A DNA stretch of 64,000 bases. Source: Trichoplax sp. H2. Lineage: Eukaryota; Placozoa; Uniplacotomia; Trichoplacea. Where the stretch lies: NCBI GenBank assembly GCA_003344405.1, contig NOWV01000134.1:124001-188000 (forward strand), in the 5' to 3' direction. Shown here piece by piece: positions 23,549 through 35,314 of the stretch (position 1 is its first letter; every line of letters starts with the position of its first letter). Under the pieces are notes generated by a model. That model worked only from the letters and a program-made list of their open reading frames with translations, had not been told where the DNA came from and searched no databases. The translations under genes and the position numbers were made by a program.

Positions 23549-25557
23549 CTAAATTGTATATGAAATCATGTTTTGTATAAGTCGTGACGTCTAGAACGTA
23601 TGCTAATACTGGTGATTGAGCCACTATACAGGTTATGACGGACAATTAACGATTAATACACGTAAGTCATCAATTCTAAAATATATGGTAAAACTGCAAT
23701 CGGAGTTCAGTCTGTGCACATACAGAGACAAAGAATTAAGTGGACTACATGATAGCGTGATTGATAACAGCTGATAGCAACGGAAGTAGCTCATCATTGC
23801 AACTGATTGACTATAGTTCATTTATTTGAACGGTTGGCTACTAGTGAAGGCTATCAGCAGCAATGCTATGATTTAATTTGTCCATTTACGTAATTTACAG
23901 TCATTATGGGCATAAGCTATTGCATTCTATGTAGGAACTCTCCACGGACATACAATACAGACGTTGACGCAGTCAATATTGCATGTATTTTTTCTCGGCA
24001 ATTGTATTCTATTCCAATAGTAAATTCGATATTATGTACTGTCCAGCACTACACATCTCTCAACAATTTGGTAACTTTACCGATCGCAGTTACTGTCTAC
24101 ACAGGTGATCGATTGTACGGTAGAAGAAATCAGGAAGGGATAAATTAATAGTTATAATATTATGTATTAGTAGTACAATATCTTACTGGCTGAAATATCC
24201 ATTTGCCCGGTTGAGTAAACTATCGTACAAGCGAGAAATATTATTTTTACTTGTTTCTACTGCAACCAGTAACGGCTTACGGACTAAGAGTAATATGAAA
24301 CTGTTATTATCCGGTATCAAGTGGGTCGACACATATGGATATTAATGTAGCCTGTACAAGTATTTAAGAATCATCATTGTAATGTAGAGATGGACTGACA
24401 TCAACATAGTAATGTGTACAACAGTATCTTCTTTTTAAATACTATCTATTGTTGGTTTGAGTAAAGTACTATAATTGACGATAGAGAAACGGGTCAAATA
24501 ATGGTGTGCCCCATCTAGCACGTCGAATCAGGAATTCAATTGAAAGTTACATCAACGTATGTATAAACTGTCTTGTACAATTGTAGTCCCTATCGCTATA
24601 ACTATGACCGGATGAAGACCGTTGTCTACTTCTGTGCTAAGATATTTATCTGTATGTCCACCAATTTAGCTAAAGTGAATTTGAATGATGTACATAAGAC
24701 TAATATAATGTACTACTGAATATGAATAATACATTGTAAACTAGACTACTGTATGACAACACCGTAAAGTAGTGTATGCTTGAGCTCGCCTATTACAGTA
24801 GACGATTATCTCGTCTACGAGTAATATTGCAGTCATTTTGCAGTGTAAATCTACCTACAGATGAATGCATGTCTCCACAAAAACGCTGGATAAATAATAG
24901 TAATGTATACAAGATTCACTTGCACCTATGCCGTTGTTGCAGCAGATTAATTCAATTGAAATGGATTGGCAGACCAAATAGAGTCGTAAAGTATAGCGCA
25001 GTACTGTACATCAGGTTGAAAAAGACACCAGGCGCTCATGCAATCCAACAATGTCAATCAACAAAACAATACGAGCGCGCAAGAAACGCTCCAGTGACAG
25101 TACTTGTAAGGTTAACTAGCAGCCATTCTGGTTGCAAGTGACGAAATAGAATCCCTATCTGATATGATTGTAACATCATCTTTCTTGACTATTGTCATTT
25201 TTACTGAAGAATTGGACGTTTTTAGTGGATACGAATAGAATATCAAGTATTGATATGTTGTTGATCATGTACAGTAGCTGCAAGTAGAATGGGTTCTATA
25301 CTGTATAGCATGATGGCAACGGGTTCAAACTTACTCTTTCTTAATTCGTGACGCCATAATCACCTTGAAAATGAACGACTTCAATCATCCAAGTATCATT
25401 CAGTAAACAAAAACGACAACAGGGCCAATAACTGGATATTCTTTTCTACCTTATTAATCGATCGATGGTGGTCTTGCCTATCAAAGTAGAAGTCAACGAT
25501 GCTAAAATGGTAAGAAATCTACAGACTGCCGACAGCAGCATCAGTAGCAAGTTCTCG
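23549..25557. other. Upstream region of grainyhead-like gene
   Basis: About 2 kb with no gene I can support. The missing first exon (or exons) of the grainyhead-like gene, ending in phase 2, should be here or further right. Frames such as 24776-25141 (plus strand) resemble no known protein. Confidence 0.35.
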
Positions 25558-25742
25558 TGTACACTGTACTGTACATACTGTACTGTACAGTACTGTATGC
25601 TTGTAACTTGGATTCAAAATTTGTACTGTACACTGTACACTGTACACTGTACTGTACTGTACAGTATGCTCATAGTGTACAGTGTACAGTGTACAGTACA
25701 GTGGATTAAAATCTTGTACTGTACAGTACGCACTGTGTACGT
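25558..25742. repeat. GTAC-rich palindromic array
   Basis: Dense mixture of ACTGTAC and its complement GTACAGT in three blocks (25558-25600, 25622-25704, 25713-25742). Block two is itself an inverted repeat: a TACTGTACACTGTACACTG arm on the left and a CAGTGTACAGTGTACAGTA arm on the right, separated by CTCATAGT. A GGATT-AAAAT-TTGTACTGTAC stretch recurs near 25609 and 25702, so part of the array was duplicated with a period of about 94 bp. Confidence 0.9.
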
Positions 25743-26018
25743 AACCGTCGGTGGGCGCGGTTCAAGCAAACGACGATAGAATATTATTAGTGGAATTTGT
25801 GTCTCATGATAGAGCTACAAGAAATAGATACAGTATGGCGATATGTTATAACAACAGGAGTGCAGTATTGCAGCAAAATGATCAATCAAGTGGTAGTAAT
25901 GTTCATAATCTATTCTACAGTACTCTACTATCATGTTGAACATGATAGATATGGGAAGAGACTCGATACAGCAGGTACAGGTTTGCATCCGCGGCGAAAA
26001 AGCGGTCAGATTGTTTCC

Positions 26019-26079
26019 AGTACAGTAACACTGTACTGTACACTGTACACTGTACAGTACAGTACAGTACACTGTACTG
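26019..26079. repeat. GTAC-rich palindromic array
   Basis: Same motif family as the 25558 array: AGTACAGTAACACTGTACTGT leading into alternating CACTGTACA and GTACAGTACA words. The two halves are complementary and could form a hairpin. Confidence 0.88.
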
Positions 26080-28164
26080 GTCGATTGGAAACCAATCCTA
26101 CAATGCATTGTACGCTCATGTACCGTACTGGACGTGCAGAAAGTTCGACTACCTTTTGTCAAAGTGCAAATTCATCTAATTAATGGACAATGTCTCTGTC
26201 AATTCTAAATTTCTATACTATACGCTAAGCGTGCATTCATCCTTCATCGTCGATTCTTGCATAGAGGTGGACGCATGTTTTGCACACATTTTGGGGGAAA
26301 ACGTTGCCCATTCAAAATTCCAACCGAATAACTGACAATATAATATTGGTTCACTCATAACTCAGTCAACGTTAATCAAATAAGAAATAAAAAATTAAGG
26401 CAAGAATCAATTTATTGGCAACTACTCGCTAGCTGATAACTAACAAAGAGAGGCAAGCATACATGAAAGACATACGGCATGGCATGTTGGAAGATTGTCA
26501 TTTTGAATTTTTTCAAATGATTCATTATTTTCAAAGTTAGAGTGTAAACAATGTTCAGTTACCAACGACAGTATGGAATAACCAGGCCAGTAGCAGGAGT
26601 GTACTGTAGTATATATTATATCTAGTGATGAGATAATAAGTACTTCTAATCCTTCTGCTATGTTCTGACAGTTATCTGCTGGAACGTAATACGATCTATA
26701 CTAATAGTATTGCATAATATAGTTTTATACTGTATGTAGCACATTAAGTCATGGCGCATTGTGAGTAGACTATAAAACGAGTTGTTGGCCAATGCCACCA
26801 GGAATTGTGATTATACAGGCAGCTGGAGCTATATTAGTGCTTTGGAGTAATAAAGGTCCTTATTTCCATGATTAAAAGGGTGCTTGTATTGCCTGTGAAG
26901 AATCCTTAACCTCCCTAGGATCCAGTGATCATAACATTAAGTAATAAATTCAAGCAACATATCATACTGTGCTGTACATTGCCGTCAAGTACTGCTAGGT
27001 GTGATTGAGTAGCGCGCTTATCACGTAACTATTGATCTTATGTCATGTTAATAATTAGTAATACTGTAGATAGGCTATGGTTAATCCCTGAAGTTGGACT
27101 TTGCTCATCTTTGCAATGCAGATCTTAAAGATGACAGTACCACTTGAAGCGGCACTATTCACCGCATAGGATGATGTAAATAAAGGTAATAATTCTCGAA
27201 TATTTGAACTTTATTTCGGGCATTGTGCAACTTCGAGTTAGTTCAGAACTGATTGAACTGTTTTACAAGTTGATATTGCCTACGGTAGCATCTGCAATCG
27301 ATAAACGACCGTACAGTACAGTAGACTACTGAAATTGATAAAAGGTAGATCAACTTATCCGGTGAGCTGTCCCTAAGGTTTCCTATGTGCTGTAACTACA
27401 AAAATTAAAGAATAGATTATCACGAGCTAGATTCTCCTAATTTTAGAAACTTGAATCAGGAGGATCGGAAAGGAGCATTTACAGTAGTGAAATGCGATGT
27501 AGAACGTCGCAAAGTGATATCTTGTCCTTTCGTGATAATCAGGCGTAAGCTAGTACAATAAGACAAAAGTAGAAATTTTAAATATCTCCAGCGACGTCCA
27601 TAGGTAGAGTACTGTACAACTAACAATATTTACTGTAGAAAGTGCTAACAGTATCCCAAATACGAAGGGTCGTTTCTTACAGTTGAAGAGGAACTTGTTA
27701 TTGTCTTAAATACGCGAACGTCAGATCATGAAGTCATTAAGGAAATGAGATTTTAAGCATTAGCAAGCTCTCATATCTAAAATCGTATAGAAGTTCTAAA
27801 ATTGCCCGCAATAATATTTCTACAGACGACTATACGCGTACATGTTTTTATTTTCATGATCGAATTTTGGGTAGCGGCATGAATTCTTCCTAAAACTGGA
27901 TGAGCGATTTGTACATGTAATCACCTTTTGTGACGAGAATTATTTCATTATCCACAAAATGCAGATACTTTCAAGATCAAAATTACAAACAGCGTCAACA
28001 CTATATTAAGCGCTATTTCGTACAGTATACAGATACACTTACAATTTTCAAATAATAGTTTTACTTGGAGTTCGAAATTTTGCAAATTTTATAATATATA
28101 ATTTAATAGAGTACATTAACGACATCAGAAAAGGCCTATTCAAAATCAATGATGCTTCTACAGT
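26080..28164. other. 3' flank of survivin-like gene; no other gene seen
   Basis: About 2.1 kb without a recognisable coding exon or RNA gene. The 3' UTR of the minus-strand survivin-like gene should be at the right end. Confidence 0.35.
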
Positions 28165-28590
28165 TTATGAGTAGTCGTCGAGCACATCATTGCATTGTCT
28201 TTCAAACTTTCTGATGTAAGATTCAACCTCATGATCAAATCGCAACATCTGCCTTGCATTTTCTAATTTTATAACCTCTTCAAACGTCATATCATCTTCG
28301 TCTTTTGCTAATTGTATAAACGGACACTTGGAGGAATGCTTTTCATGCTCTTGAAAAGGATCGTCATTTTGTTCCCAACCGTCGAGCTCCTTCATGCAAG
28401 CAAAGCAAGTCACACAATCTGGATAATCCGAAGTTGGCGTATGATAAAATCCTGCTTTAGCCATTTTTTCTGCTACACATTTGGATTTCCTTTTGAAGGG
28501 CCAATTTTGGAAAGTATGCAACCTTGCAACATAACTGTGCATAGTAAAATGGACCGGAAAATTTTCCTCTATTGCTTTGGTAGAAGTCAT
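28165..28590 (-). CDS. BIRC5: Survivin-like single-BIR protein
   Basis: One-exon frame of 141 aa, starting at the ATG whose first base is 28590. An upstream in-frame TTG at 28596 is not used as a start. The single BIR domain covers about residues 15-95. Zinc ligands are C62 and C65 (C-x2-C), H82 and C89 (H-x6-C), with the family segments FQNWPF at 27-32, MAKAGFYHTP at 43-52 and ELDGWEQNDDP at 68-78. The tail (about 97-141) is charged and predicted helical, without RING or CARD. Length and layout equal human survivin (142 aa), which acts in the chromosomal passenger complex during mitosis. Role in apoptosis control here is not shown by the sequence. It is head to head with the ZDHHC gene. Confidence 0.93.
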   Translation of the reverse strand: MTSTKAIEENFPVHFTMHSYVARLHTFQNWPFKRKSKCVAEKMAKAGFYHTPTSDYPDCVTCFACMKELDGWEQNDDPFQEHEKHSSKCPFIQLAKDEDDMTFEEVIKLENARQMLRFDHEVESYIRKFERQCNDVLDDYS

Positions 28591-28701
28591 AACCAACGCA
28601 GTAATGCTTGCCAGTGGTTCCTAGTATGAACAAATCAATCCGTAATAACCAACGCAGTAATTCTTGCCAGTGGTTCCTTGTATGAACAAATCAATCAGTA
28701 A
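28590..28701. repeat. 56-bp direct duplication at the survivin start codon
   Basis: TAACCAACGCAGTAAT begins at 28590 and again at 28646, and the following TTGCCAGTGGTTCCT and ATGAACAAATCAATC blocks repeat too. Two copies, about 56 bp each, differ at only a few bases. The left copy touches the start codon, so the duplication lies in the leader or promoter of the gene. Confidence 0.93.
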
Positions 28702-28848
28702 TAAATAACGAGGACACTCGATAGAAATTTCAGCTTATCAAGTTGAAATGATGAAGAGATGATATTTACGTTTGCGTTATTTACGTAATGGCAAGCGAGT
28801 AACTGCTGATGATTTCTTACGAAAGAGTTGTAACGGTTTTTGTTTTCA

Positions 28849-28913
28849 GTACAGTACTGTACAGTACTAACTGTACAGTACGTCGTACACTACAGTACAG
28901 TACTGTACTGTAA
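28849..28913. repeat. GTAC-rich palindromic array
   Basis: AGTACAGTACTGTACAGTACTA followed by CTGTACAGTACGTCGTAC and more ACAGTACAGTACTGTACTG words. Self-complementary along most of its length. Confidence 0.88.
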
Positions 28914-29083
28914 GTTTATGGGTGGTTGAATGGTTAAGCATTTGAATTAGCCGCCACCTTTCAAGACATTCATTCCATAGTAATTCATTCTGTTCGTTCA
29001 CTATTGATCCACCTTCACCTTCAAGACGTTGACACGACAGATCGAAGGCAAAACAGTACTTTTACCACAGAGGTATGAACTGC

Positions 29084-29420
29084 TAGATACTGTACTGTAC
29101 CCGTGTACCGGTGTACGGTACCATATACTCGTGCCGTACCGCTCCGTGCCATACCGTACCGTACCGTACTGTACAAGTACTTCCCATACCATCAAGACCT
29201 TTACACTGTACGAACCGATTACAGTACTGTACTGTACAGTGTACAGTAAATAGTAGTACTGTACAGTACAGTACGATACTGTATGTAGTAAGTACTGTAG
29301 GCCTCATAAAAGTTCAGTACCTGGACTGGACTGGACTGGACTAACAGTACAGTACAGTAGTGTAAAAATAATAATAATTACTGACTGGATTGTACTGTAC
29401 ACTGTACTGTACACTCCTAT
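29084..29420. repeat. Mixed GTAC and CCGTAC arrays
   Basis: 29084-29180 is built from CCGTAC words (ACCGTACCGTACCGTAC near 29155-29171) with GTACCGGTGTACGGTACC-like palindromes at its left. 29220-29285 and 29345-29420 return to ACTGTAC/GTACAGT words. Between them is a four-fold CTGGA tandem at about 29321-29341. The CCGTAC part is complementary to the GGTAC array at 29486-29525. Confidence 0.88.
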
Positions 29421-29462
29421 AGATTTTAACTTGATATTCAGAAATGTCTCGAACGATAGCAT

Positions 29463-29528
29463 CTACAGTACTGTATGTTTGGTTGCGCACGGTACGGTAC
29501 GGTACGGCACGATACGGTACGGTACATG
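29463..29528. repeat. GGTAC array, inverse of the 29084 array
   Basis: ACGGTACGGTACGGTACGGC then ACGATACGGTACGGTAC. Read on the other strand this matches the CCGTACCGTAC run 310-360 bp to its left, making a large imperfect inverted repeat around 29084-29528. Confidence 0.88.
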
Positions 29529-29661
29529 GACCACACCTTCTGTGTGGGCAACGTTGTGTTTCTTGTTTTTGCATAACAAACTCTACTTGGCAAAGCCAGA
29601 ATGAATGCAGATGTAAATTACCCATCCCTAAATAGACTAACCAACGAAACTTTCTAAACTC

Positions 29662-32600
29662 ATGTCTTCAAATCCAGAATCGAACTCACTCCTTCTACAG
29701 CTCATTAAAGCTGTAAAAAACGGGTAAATCATTGTCGATCTTTAGCATAATCATCGATGTCTATAGTCAACAAATGCTGTACTGGACAATTTTCTTCTTC
29801 GAGGATGGGTATGCTCGACAGTCGAGAGGGTTTACTGTGGAAACAAAATTCTATAATTTGTACTATGAATTATTGATTGATAAGGAATGAATGAATAGAC
29901 TATTAATGTACTATATCTGCGTCGTTATAAGCTATACTAAAGTACATGGATAGCTACCTTGGCTTAGACATCTAGTCCATTGTACTTGTTTTCCATAAAT
30001 TTACATACCGTTTTACGATACTGTACACATATCAAAATCGCTGCACCATGCGTAAACTTACACGTAATTTTAAAGGGTGATGCCCTGATATGTGATAGAG
30101 GAAGTATTGAATAGGTGATATGAACACCGATAGAAACTGACCGAATTACTGTAAAATAACCACCTAAATGACAATAGCAAGATCCCTTCCAGCACTGGGG
30201 ATAACGATAAAATACTATAATCTTGCGCATAAAACTATAGTATTTCTTGTTAATCTAGGAAATTTTTAGAATAATAATTCTTTATTTATAACATTGTTCA
30301 GAGTTTGTAAAAACCGTATTGATTCGATTGAATAATTTTATATCATTAATAGGGATGTGAAAATGTGTAAATGTATAATCGATGGTAGTTGTAACGGCAA
30401 CTTAGTCAGTGAATTGGATCAGCATGGATACAGTGCGTTGCATTGGGCGTGCATCGCTGGTCATTCAGAGGTCGTACAATATTTAATTGATGTCGGTGCT
30501 AATATTGATTGTGCTAGTATGAGTAAACTAAGTGTGAAGCCCATTCATTGTGCGTGCACATATGGGCATACACTGTCGGTGGAAATGTTGTTTCAAGCTG
30601 GTGCCGATATTAATGCCAAAGACAGTTATGGACGAACACCACTGATTACTGCTGTTCAGAATGATTATACGCTGTTGGTAGCGTATTTGACTACTAAAAG
30701 GGCTGCAATCGACCTTACGGATATACATGGTGAAACGCCCTTACATTGGGCGGCTCACAAAGGTTGTATCAGCTGATCTCTTTAAGTTTAGCTTCGATGG
30801 ATAAAAGTATTAATGATACCTATCTACAAATTAAATTGAAATATTACTGTAGTACTTTGCTTTGAATTAGCCAGAAACTTGTTGTATAGTAATCGAAACT
30901 TATAACTCATAGAAAAGAGGGATTATACACTTTGATTTAGTGCCAGTAGTTAGAAATTTACTAATTTCTTGCAGTATCTGAAATGTGCAAGATATCCGTA
31001 ATAATATATTACTGATGGCAATACTCTACATAGGTTGTAGAGATATAACCAGAATTCTTATAAATGAAGGAGCTGACCCGAATGCAAAGGATAATTTCGA
31101 TCAGGTTCACTTGATTTTTAGCAAATAAAATAAGCATTCAATGAATATTTTATTTTATGGATTACTTAAGTATATTTATCATCTTTCATCGTAAAAACGA
31201 TCTCTGCAAATTTTTCCCATAAAAATTAAATTTCTTGAATTTTATACTGTATATCTACTCTTCTTGCGTCAATAATGTCGTATTTTTTTACCAGACACCA
31301 CTCCATTTGGCTGCATCACATGGTAGTGTTGTAGTTGTAGAGATGGTTGCTAATGCCGTGAGTTCATTTCTTATTTCAGATTATTGTCTTGTCTTGAATT
31401 TACATATTTTACATATTAAGTAATTCTGCCTTTAAAAATTTGTCGTGTATTCACTAATATAGGGAGGTAGTGTTACCAGTTTAACGGAAGATGGCTTAAA
31501 CCCAATTGATGTTGCTGAAAAGAAAAAAAATGATGCAGCTGCCGATTATCTGAAAATGTTGAAATCTGGAGGGTGTGGTTTTCTTAATTGTAATTGGAGG
31601 TGAATGCTTTCTCTATTTATTTAAATTTTAATGGTAATTGGAGAGGTAATTTTAGTGCGAATTTATGATATTAATTTTCATATTGACGAATTTCAATAAA
31701 TTGACAATTAGAACAATTATAACTGGACCTAGCAGAGAAACCTATCTCCCTGTTGGTTTCATGCTTATCACATTATTCTGTATGGGCTATCCAATGTATG
31801 CCTTGAAGGTAGATATATTCATATGTTATTGAAATTGATTACTCCACTTAATGTAATAGAAAGTATTAGCATCAGTAGTCAATGATTGAATTTTAATAAT
31901 TACATAATTTGGTTAAAGTAATGTTAATTTTTTGTTATAGCTGTATCGTTACGTCATATCAACAGCACCTCGGATACATGTAGTCTTTCTTTTATCCAAT
32001 GCGACATTATGGCTATTTTTATTGCTTACTTATTACACAAACCCAGGATATATTCCGAAAAAGACTGGATTCTACGAGAAGGCACTTAAGGAAGTAAGAC
32101 AGTACTGTTAATATTTCATTAAAAATATCGATAACTTTGAAATCATTTCTCTTGATACTAAGAATATGAATGATTAAAAGGTACATAAATATGATGGATG
32201 TACACTAAACAAGAACCCTTTACAACGCCTCTGTCATACATGTAAAATAATAAAGCCGTTACGTGCGAAACACTGTCGAGTATGCAATAGATGCGTTGGC
32301 CATTTCGACCATCACTGTCCCTATGTTTTAAATTGCGTTGGTTACAGAAATCGGTAAAATTGTATAGGAGTAGTTTACTATATAAACTGACATAACTCAT
32401 ATGATGTGCATGCAAACAATTGGTACTAGCTTTTGTTGATATATCATTTTTTGTGATAGTGCCTTTTTCCTAGTTTTTGTCGCATCATGCTATGTTGCAT
32501 GTAGTATTGTAGTATACTATGCAATACATGCAATCAGGACGGAAGGATTTTCTTGGATATTGAGCGCATTTATATTCCACTTTTCCCTGCTCGATTTTAT

Positions 32601-32929
32601 GCTTTTAGGATTACTACTTTCTCACGTATGTAACTGTTGACAACTGTATTTCTACGTACTATTTTGCCATGTATGTTAATACGTCAATTCATTTTATTGA
32701 CTTCATCTCCTTTAATTTTTTGTCTCTACTATAGATTTACTTGGCCGCGGCAAACTTAACAACCAACGAATATTTGAATTCATCACGATACCCCTATCTC
32801 CGTAGTTCATCGGGATTGTATCGAAATCCTTTTCATCGTGGATTACTGTACAACTGTTGTGAGCACTTTCATTTGATTCGTCCTTTCAAATTTGATAACT
32901 TGGGTGATAATGGAAAAAAAAATATTTAA
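29662..32929 (+). CDS. ZDHHC17: Ankyrin-repeat DHHC palmitoyltransferase (HIP14-like)
   Basis: Ten exons join in frame: 29662-29723, 30353-30762, 31034-31104, 31295-31357, 31463-31599, 31712-31808, 31941-32093, 32181-32353, 32460-32625 and 32735-32929, giving 508 aa. Exon 1 starts [11 protein letters not shown]. Residues about 20-235 are five to six ankyrin repeats ([47 protein letters not shown]). Four hydrophobic segments follow. The cysteine-rich DHHC domain lies between the second and third: [21 protein letters not shown] and then DHHC at 374-377, with C377 the expected acyl-accepting cysteine. An NPG (usual DPG) precedes it and the TTNE motif (TTxE) is at 453-456. This is the ZDHHC13/ZDHHC17 architecture. 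These Golgi-associated enzymes S-acylate proteins recruited by the ankyrin domain. It is shorter than human ZDHHC17 (about 630 aa). ZDHHC13 is the alternative name. Confidence 0.95.
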
Positions 32930-34540
32930 AGTAATTGTTTATCAGCAGTAGATATACATGCAGGTACTGATATTCTTTCTGCTTGTAATACAACATTGCA
33001 TGTTTGGGCATTTTAATCTAAAACTTTTCAGTCTATTGCAACCACTGAAACACAGTATTCGCTAGTAATTGACTAGTGTTGATAACGATGAAATGATTGT
33101 TCCTTCTGGAGTAACTCATCTAGAACTTGATGATAATAATGGTCAATTTTGTATTTATTTCAATTTCTCAGAAACTTATTACATATATCACTAATAGAGT
33201 ACATGAAATGTACATCAATAGTCATAAACTTTAATTATACAGCTGGTAATATTATTGTAACTTCTCACTGAACATTGAACAGGATTGTTAAGCATGGCAC
33301 GTATCATGGTGTAGGCTATATGGCATATTAGAATTGAAGTACTGTAAATTATTATCCATTGTTAGATTTCGTATATTTTTTTATTATATTCGAAGACATT
33401 CGTTAATGTGTCAAACCTTTGCAAATACAAGTGCAGAGTTGCTTGAACTGTTTCACGACAACAATAAAACTATTTAAATAACTAAAAGTTTGTCGAGAAT
33501 AATAGCTGATTGCACCAATGAGATGCAATTGACAGTGAATTGCTTTACTAACCATAGTAGAAATACGAAGACGTCTGTGAGCTCGTTTCGTAGTTCATTC
33601 AGCAACATTCAACGCAATGACATTGTATGAACAAGAATAAAGTAGAGATTCATAAGTTTAATTTTGTTTTTTTTGCAATAGTAAGTTAGTATTTATTGGA
33701 CACTTTGACAACCTACAATAGAATAATAGCTGACAGCAATATACTGAATGTGATCAAGAGTTCTGATTACATTGTAATTTTGCATTATCCTTTATTTGAA
33801 TACAACAGTCATTGATACATTCTATCCATTGCTAAAGTTTGCAGTGCGAACTGTCGTTTTTACACGAATTAATAACCAACCTAGCAAATGCTGTTCGAAT
33901 TTTGATTTTTCTCTACTTCAATCTTTACGATATGTTTAATTAAGACATCAGAAGTGAATAGGACTAGTCATGGGCTACACGTAATGTACAGGTCCAACAA
34001 AAAAAGCTTAAGTCACAGTTGCTAATTCTATCTGCCCACAAATAAGTATTATGTAATAGTATCGGATCTAAAAACGAAGACAACATGCAGAGCAGCAGCC
34101 AAGTTTATTTGATATTTTGACACATGTGTCTTACTAGACTTATAAGCGAACAGCACCGAATATACAGTACAACGCATTTATCCATTATAATAAACTGAAA
34201 TATGTCGACAATTTCCACAGAGAAAGTTTTCGACAAATGAGTGTCCTGTGCGGTTGGTTATTTATACGTAGATTAGACTTGTAGTTATATACTATAGGTC
34301 TCCATTCTTAATTAATTATTTTGGTACTCGTACGTAAATAAATTTAAATTGGAAAAAGGCGCTCGAAGTCAAGCAGTAGTTATACCGCGGTCATTAGATA
34401 CCGTACTTCTTGTAACTTTATCCAGTAATATCCAAGATTGACAATTTCTCGAATGTTTCTCTATATCGTATATTATATACTTGAGTGCCTCATTACTAGG
34501 GCCAATGCGAGGCCGTAAGATACGACCCAATATTGCGAAA
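32930..34540. other. Intergenic between convergent ZDHHC and folate-receptor genes
   Basis: About 1.6 kb of AT-rich sequence with no gene seen. AATAAA at 33463-33468 could end the ZDHHC transcript. Confidence 0.4.
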
Positions 34541-35314
34541 TCAAAGCATTGTAGACATATTATTGGTGGAAAGGTGCATTACCAGAAATCCAATTATCAG
34601 GAGTAAGTATGACGAAGCAAGCGTTGAAGATTGAGCGGCATTGATGTTGTGATAGTACTTGGCTACATCGCTGTTTGGGTTGGCTGCCGTCTCAAACCAA
34701 GGCTTCATGCACGGTTTATCATCGCTTTGGTACTTAAATGAATAATGCCACAAACCCTCACAAAAACCTTTGCTTGTTTTAAAGATCTGACCGAACGTTT
34801 TGCAAGTGTTATTTGCTTTACAGTGATTACTACGATTGATCCACTTCCAATCGTAACGCCAATCGCCACTACAAGTCTTATCATTTTCACATGCAGCAAA
34901 CCAGTTATCACAAAAACTGGCACAAATAGGTACATGCATAAAGCGTTCACTACGACGCGAAGAGGATGCATTGACTATCCATGGACCTACGTTAGGTGAG
35001 CATTCATAAAAGCAGGAATCCTGCACCATATAACGATAGCACTGGCTGGATAAATTGCCACAGTGATCCCATCTAAAATTGTATAGCACCTGATTTGCAG
35101 TTAATGATAACTCCTTTACGGTTGCTGGAGTACAGCATGAACGCGCCTTCCAAGGCTTGCACTCAACTAAATCTTGCTCTGGAGTAGGCACTTTTTTATG
35201 ATAACTTGAAGCGATGCATGTATTTAACGTATCTCGCGGGGATTGACTGGCGATAGCGATTGTTGACCAAGCTAGTGTTAGCCATGCAAGCAGAATGATG
35301 CAGCGAAAAGTCAT
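34541..35314 (-). CDS. Folate-receptor-family secreted or GPI-anchored protein
   Basis: Single-exon frame of 257 aa with ATG at 35314-35312. Residues 1-23 are a signal peptide. The folate-receptor domain follows: CKPWKARSCC at 52-61, FRWDHCG at 80-86, DSCFYECSPNVGPW at 99-112, VPICASFCDNWFAAC at 128-142. The mature part has 16 cysteines (33, 52, 60, 61, 85, 92, 101, 105, 131, 135, 142, 148, 165, 171, 185, 202), the number expected for the eight disulfides of this fold. NxS/T sites are at 87, 115, 160 and 169. Residues about 234-247 are a hydrophobic C-terminal tail, as for a GPI signal. By my alignment the position of the pterin-binding Asp of human FOLR1 is A73, so folate binding is doubtful. 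Relatives include FOLR, JUNO and riboflavin-binding proteins. Confidence 0.92.
   Translation of the reverse strand: MTFRCIILLAWLTLAWSTIAIASQSPRDTLNTCIASSYHKKVPTPEQDLVECKPWKARSCCTPATVKELSLTANQVLYNFRWDHCGNLSSQCYRYMVQDSCFYECSPNVGPWIVNASSSRRSERFMHVPICASFCDNWFAACENDKTCSGDWRYDWKWINRSNHCKANNTCKTFGQIFKTSKGFCEGLWHYSFKYQSDDKPCMKPWFETAANPNSDVAKYYHNINAAQSSTLASSYLLLIIGFLVMHLSTNNMSTML

Noticed and set aside
24776-25141. 121-codon plus-strand frame
   Set aside because: No recognisable domain, odd Cys/Arg-rich composition, and no support from splice sites or neighbours.
25465-26183. Several overlapping frames rich in Tyr, Cys, Thr and Val
   Set aside because: They are translations of GTAC-rich arrays, open on both strands because the repeat lacks stop codons.
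29001-29635. Overlapping frames on both strands
   Set aside because: Repeat translations of GTAC and CCGTAC arrays.
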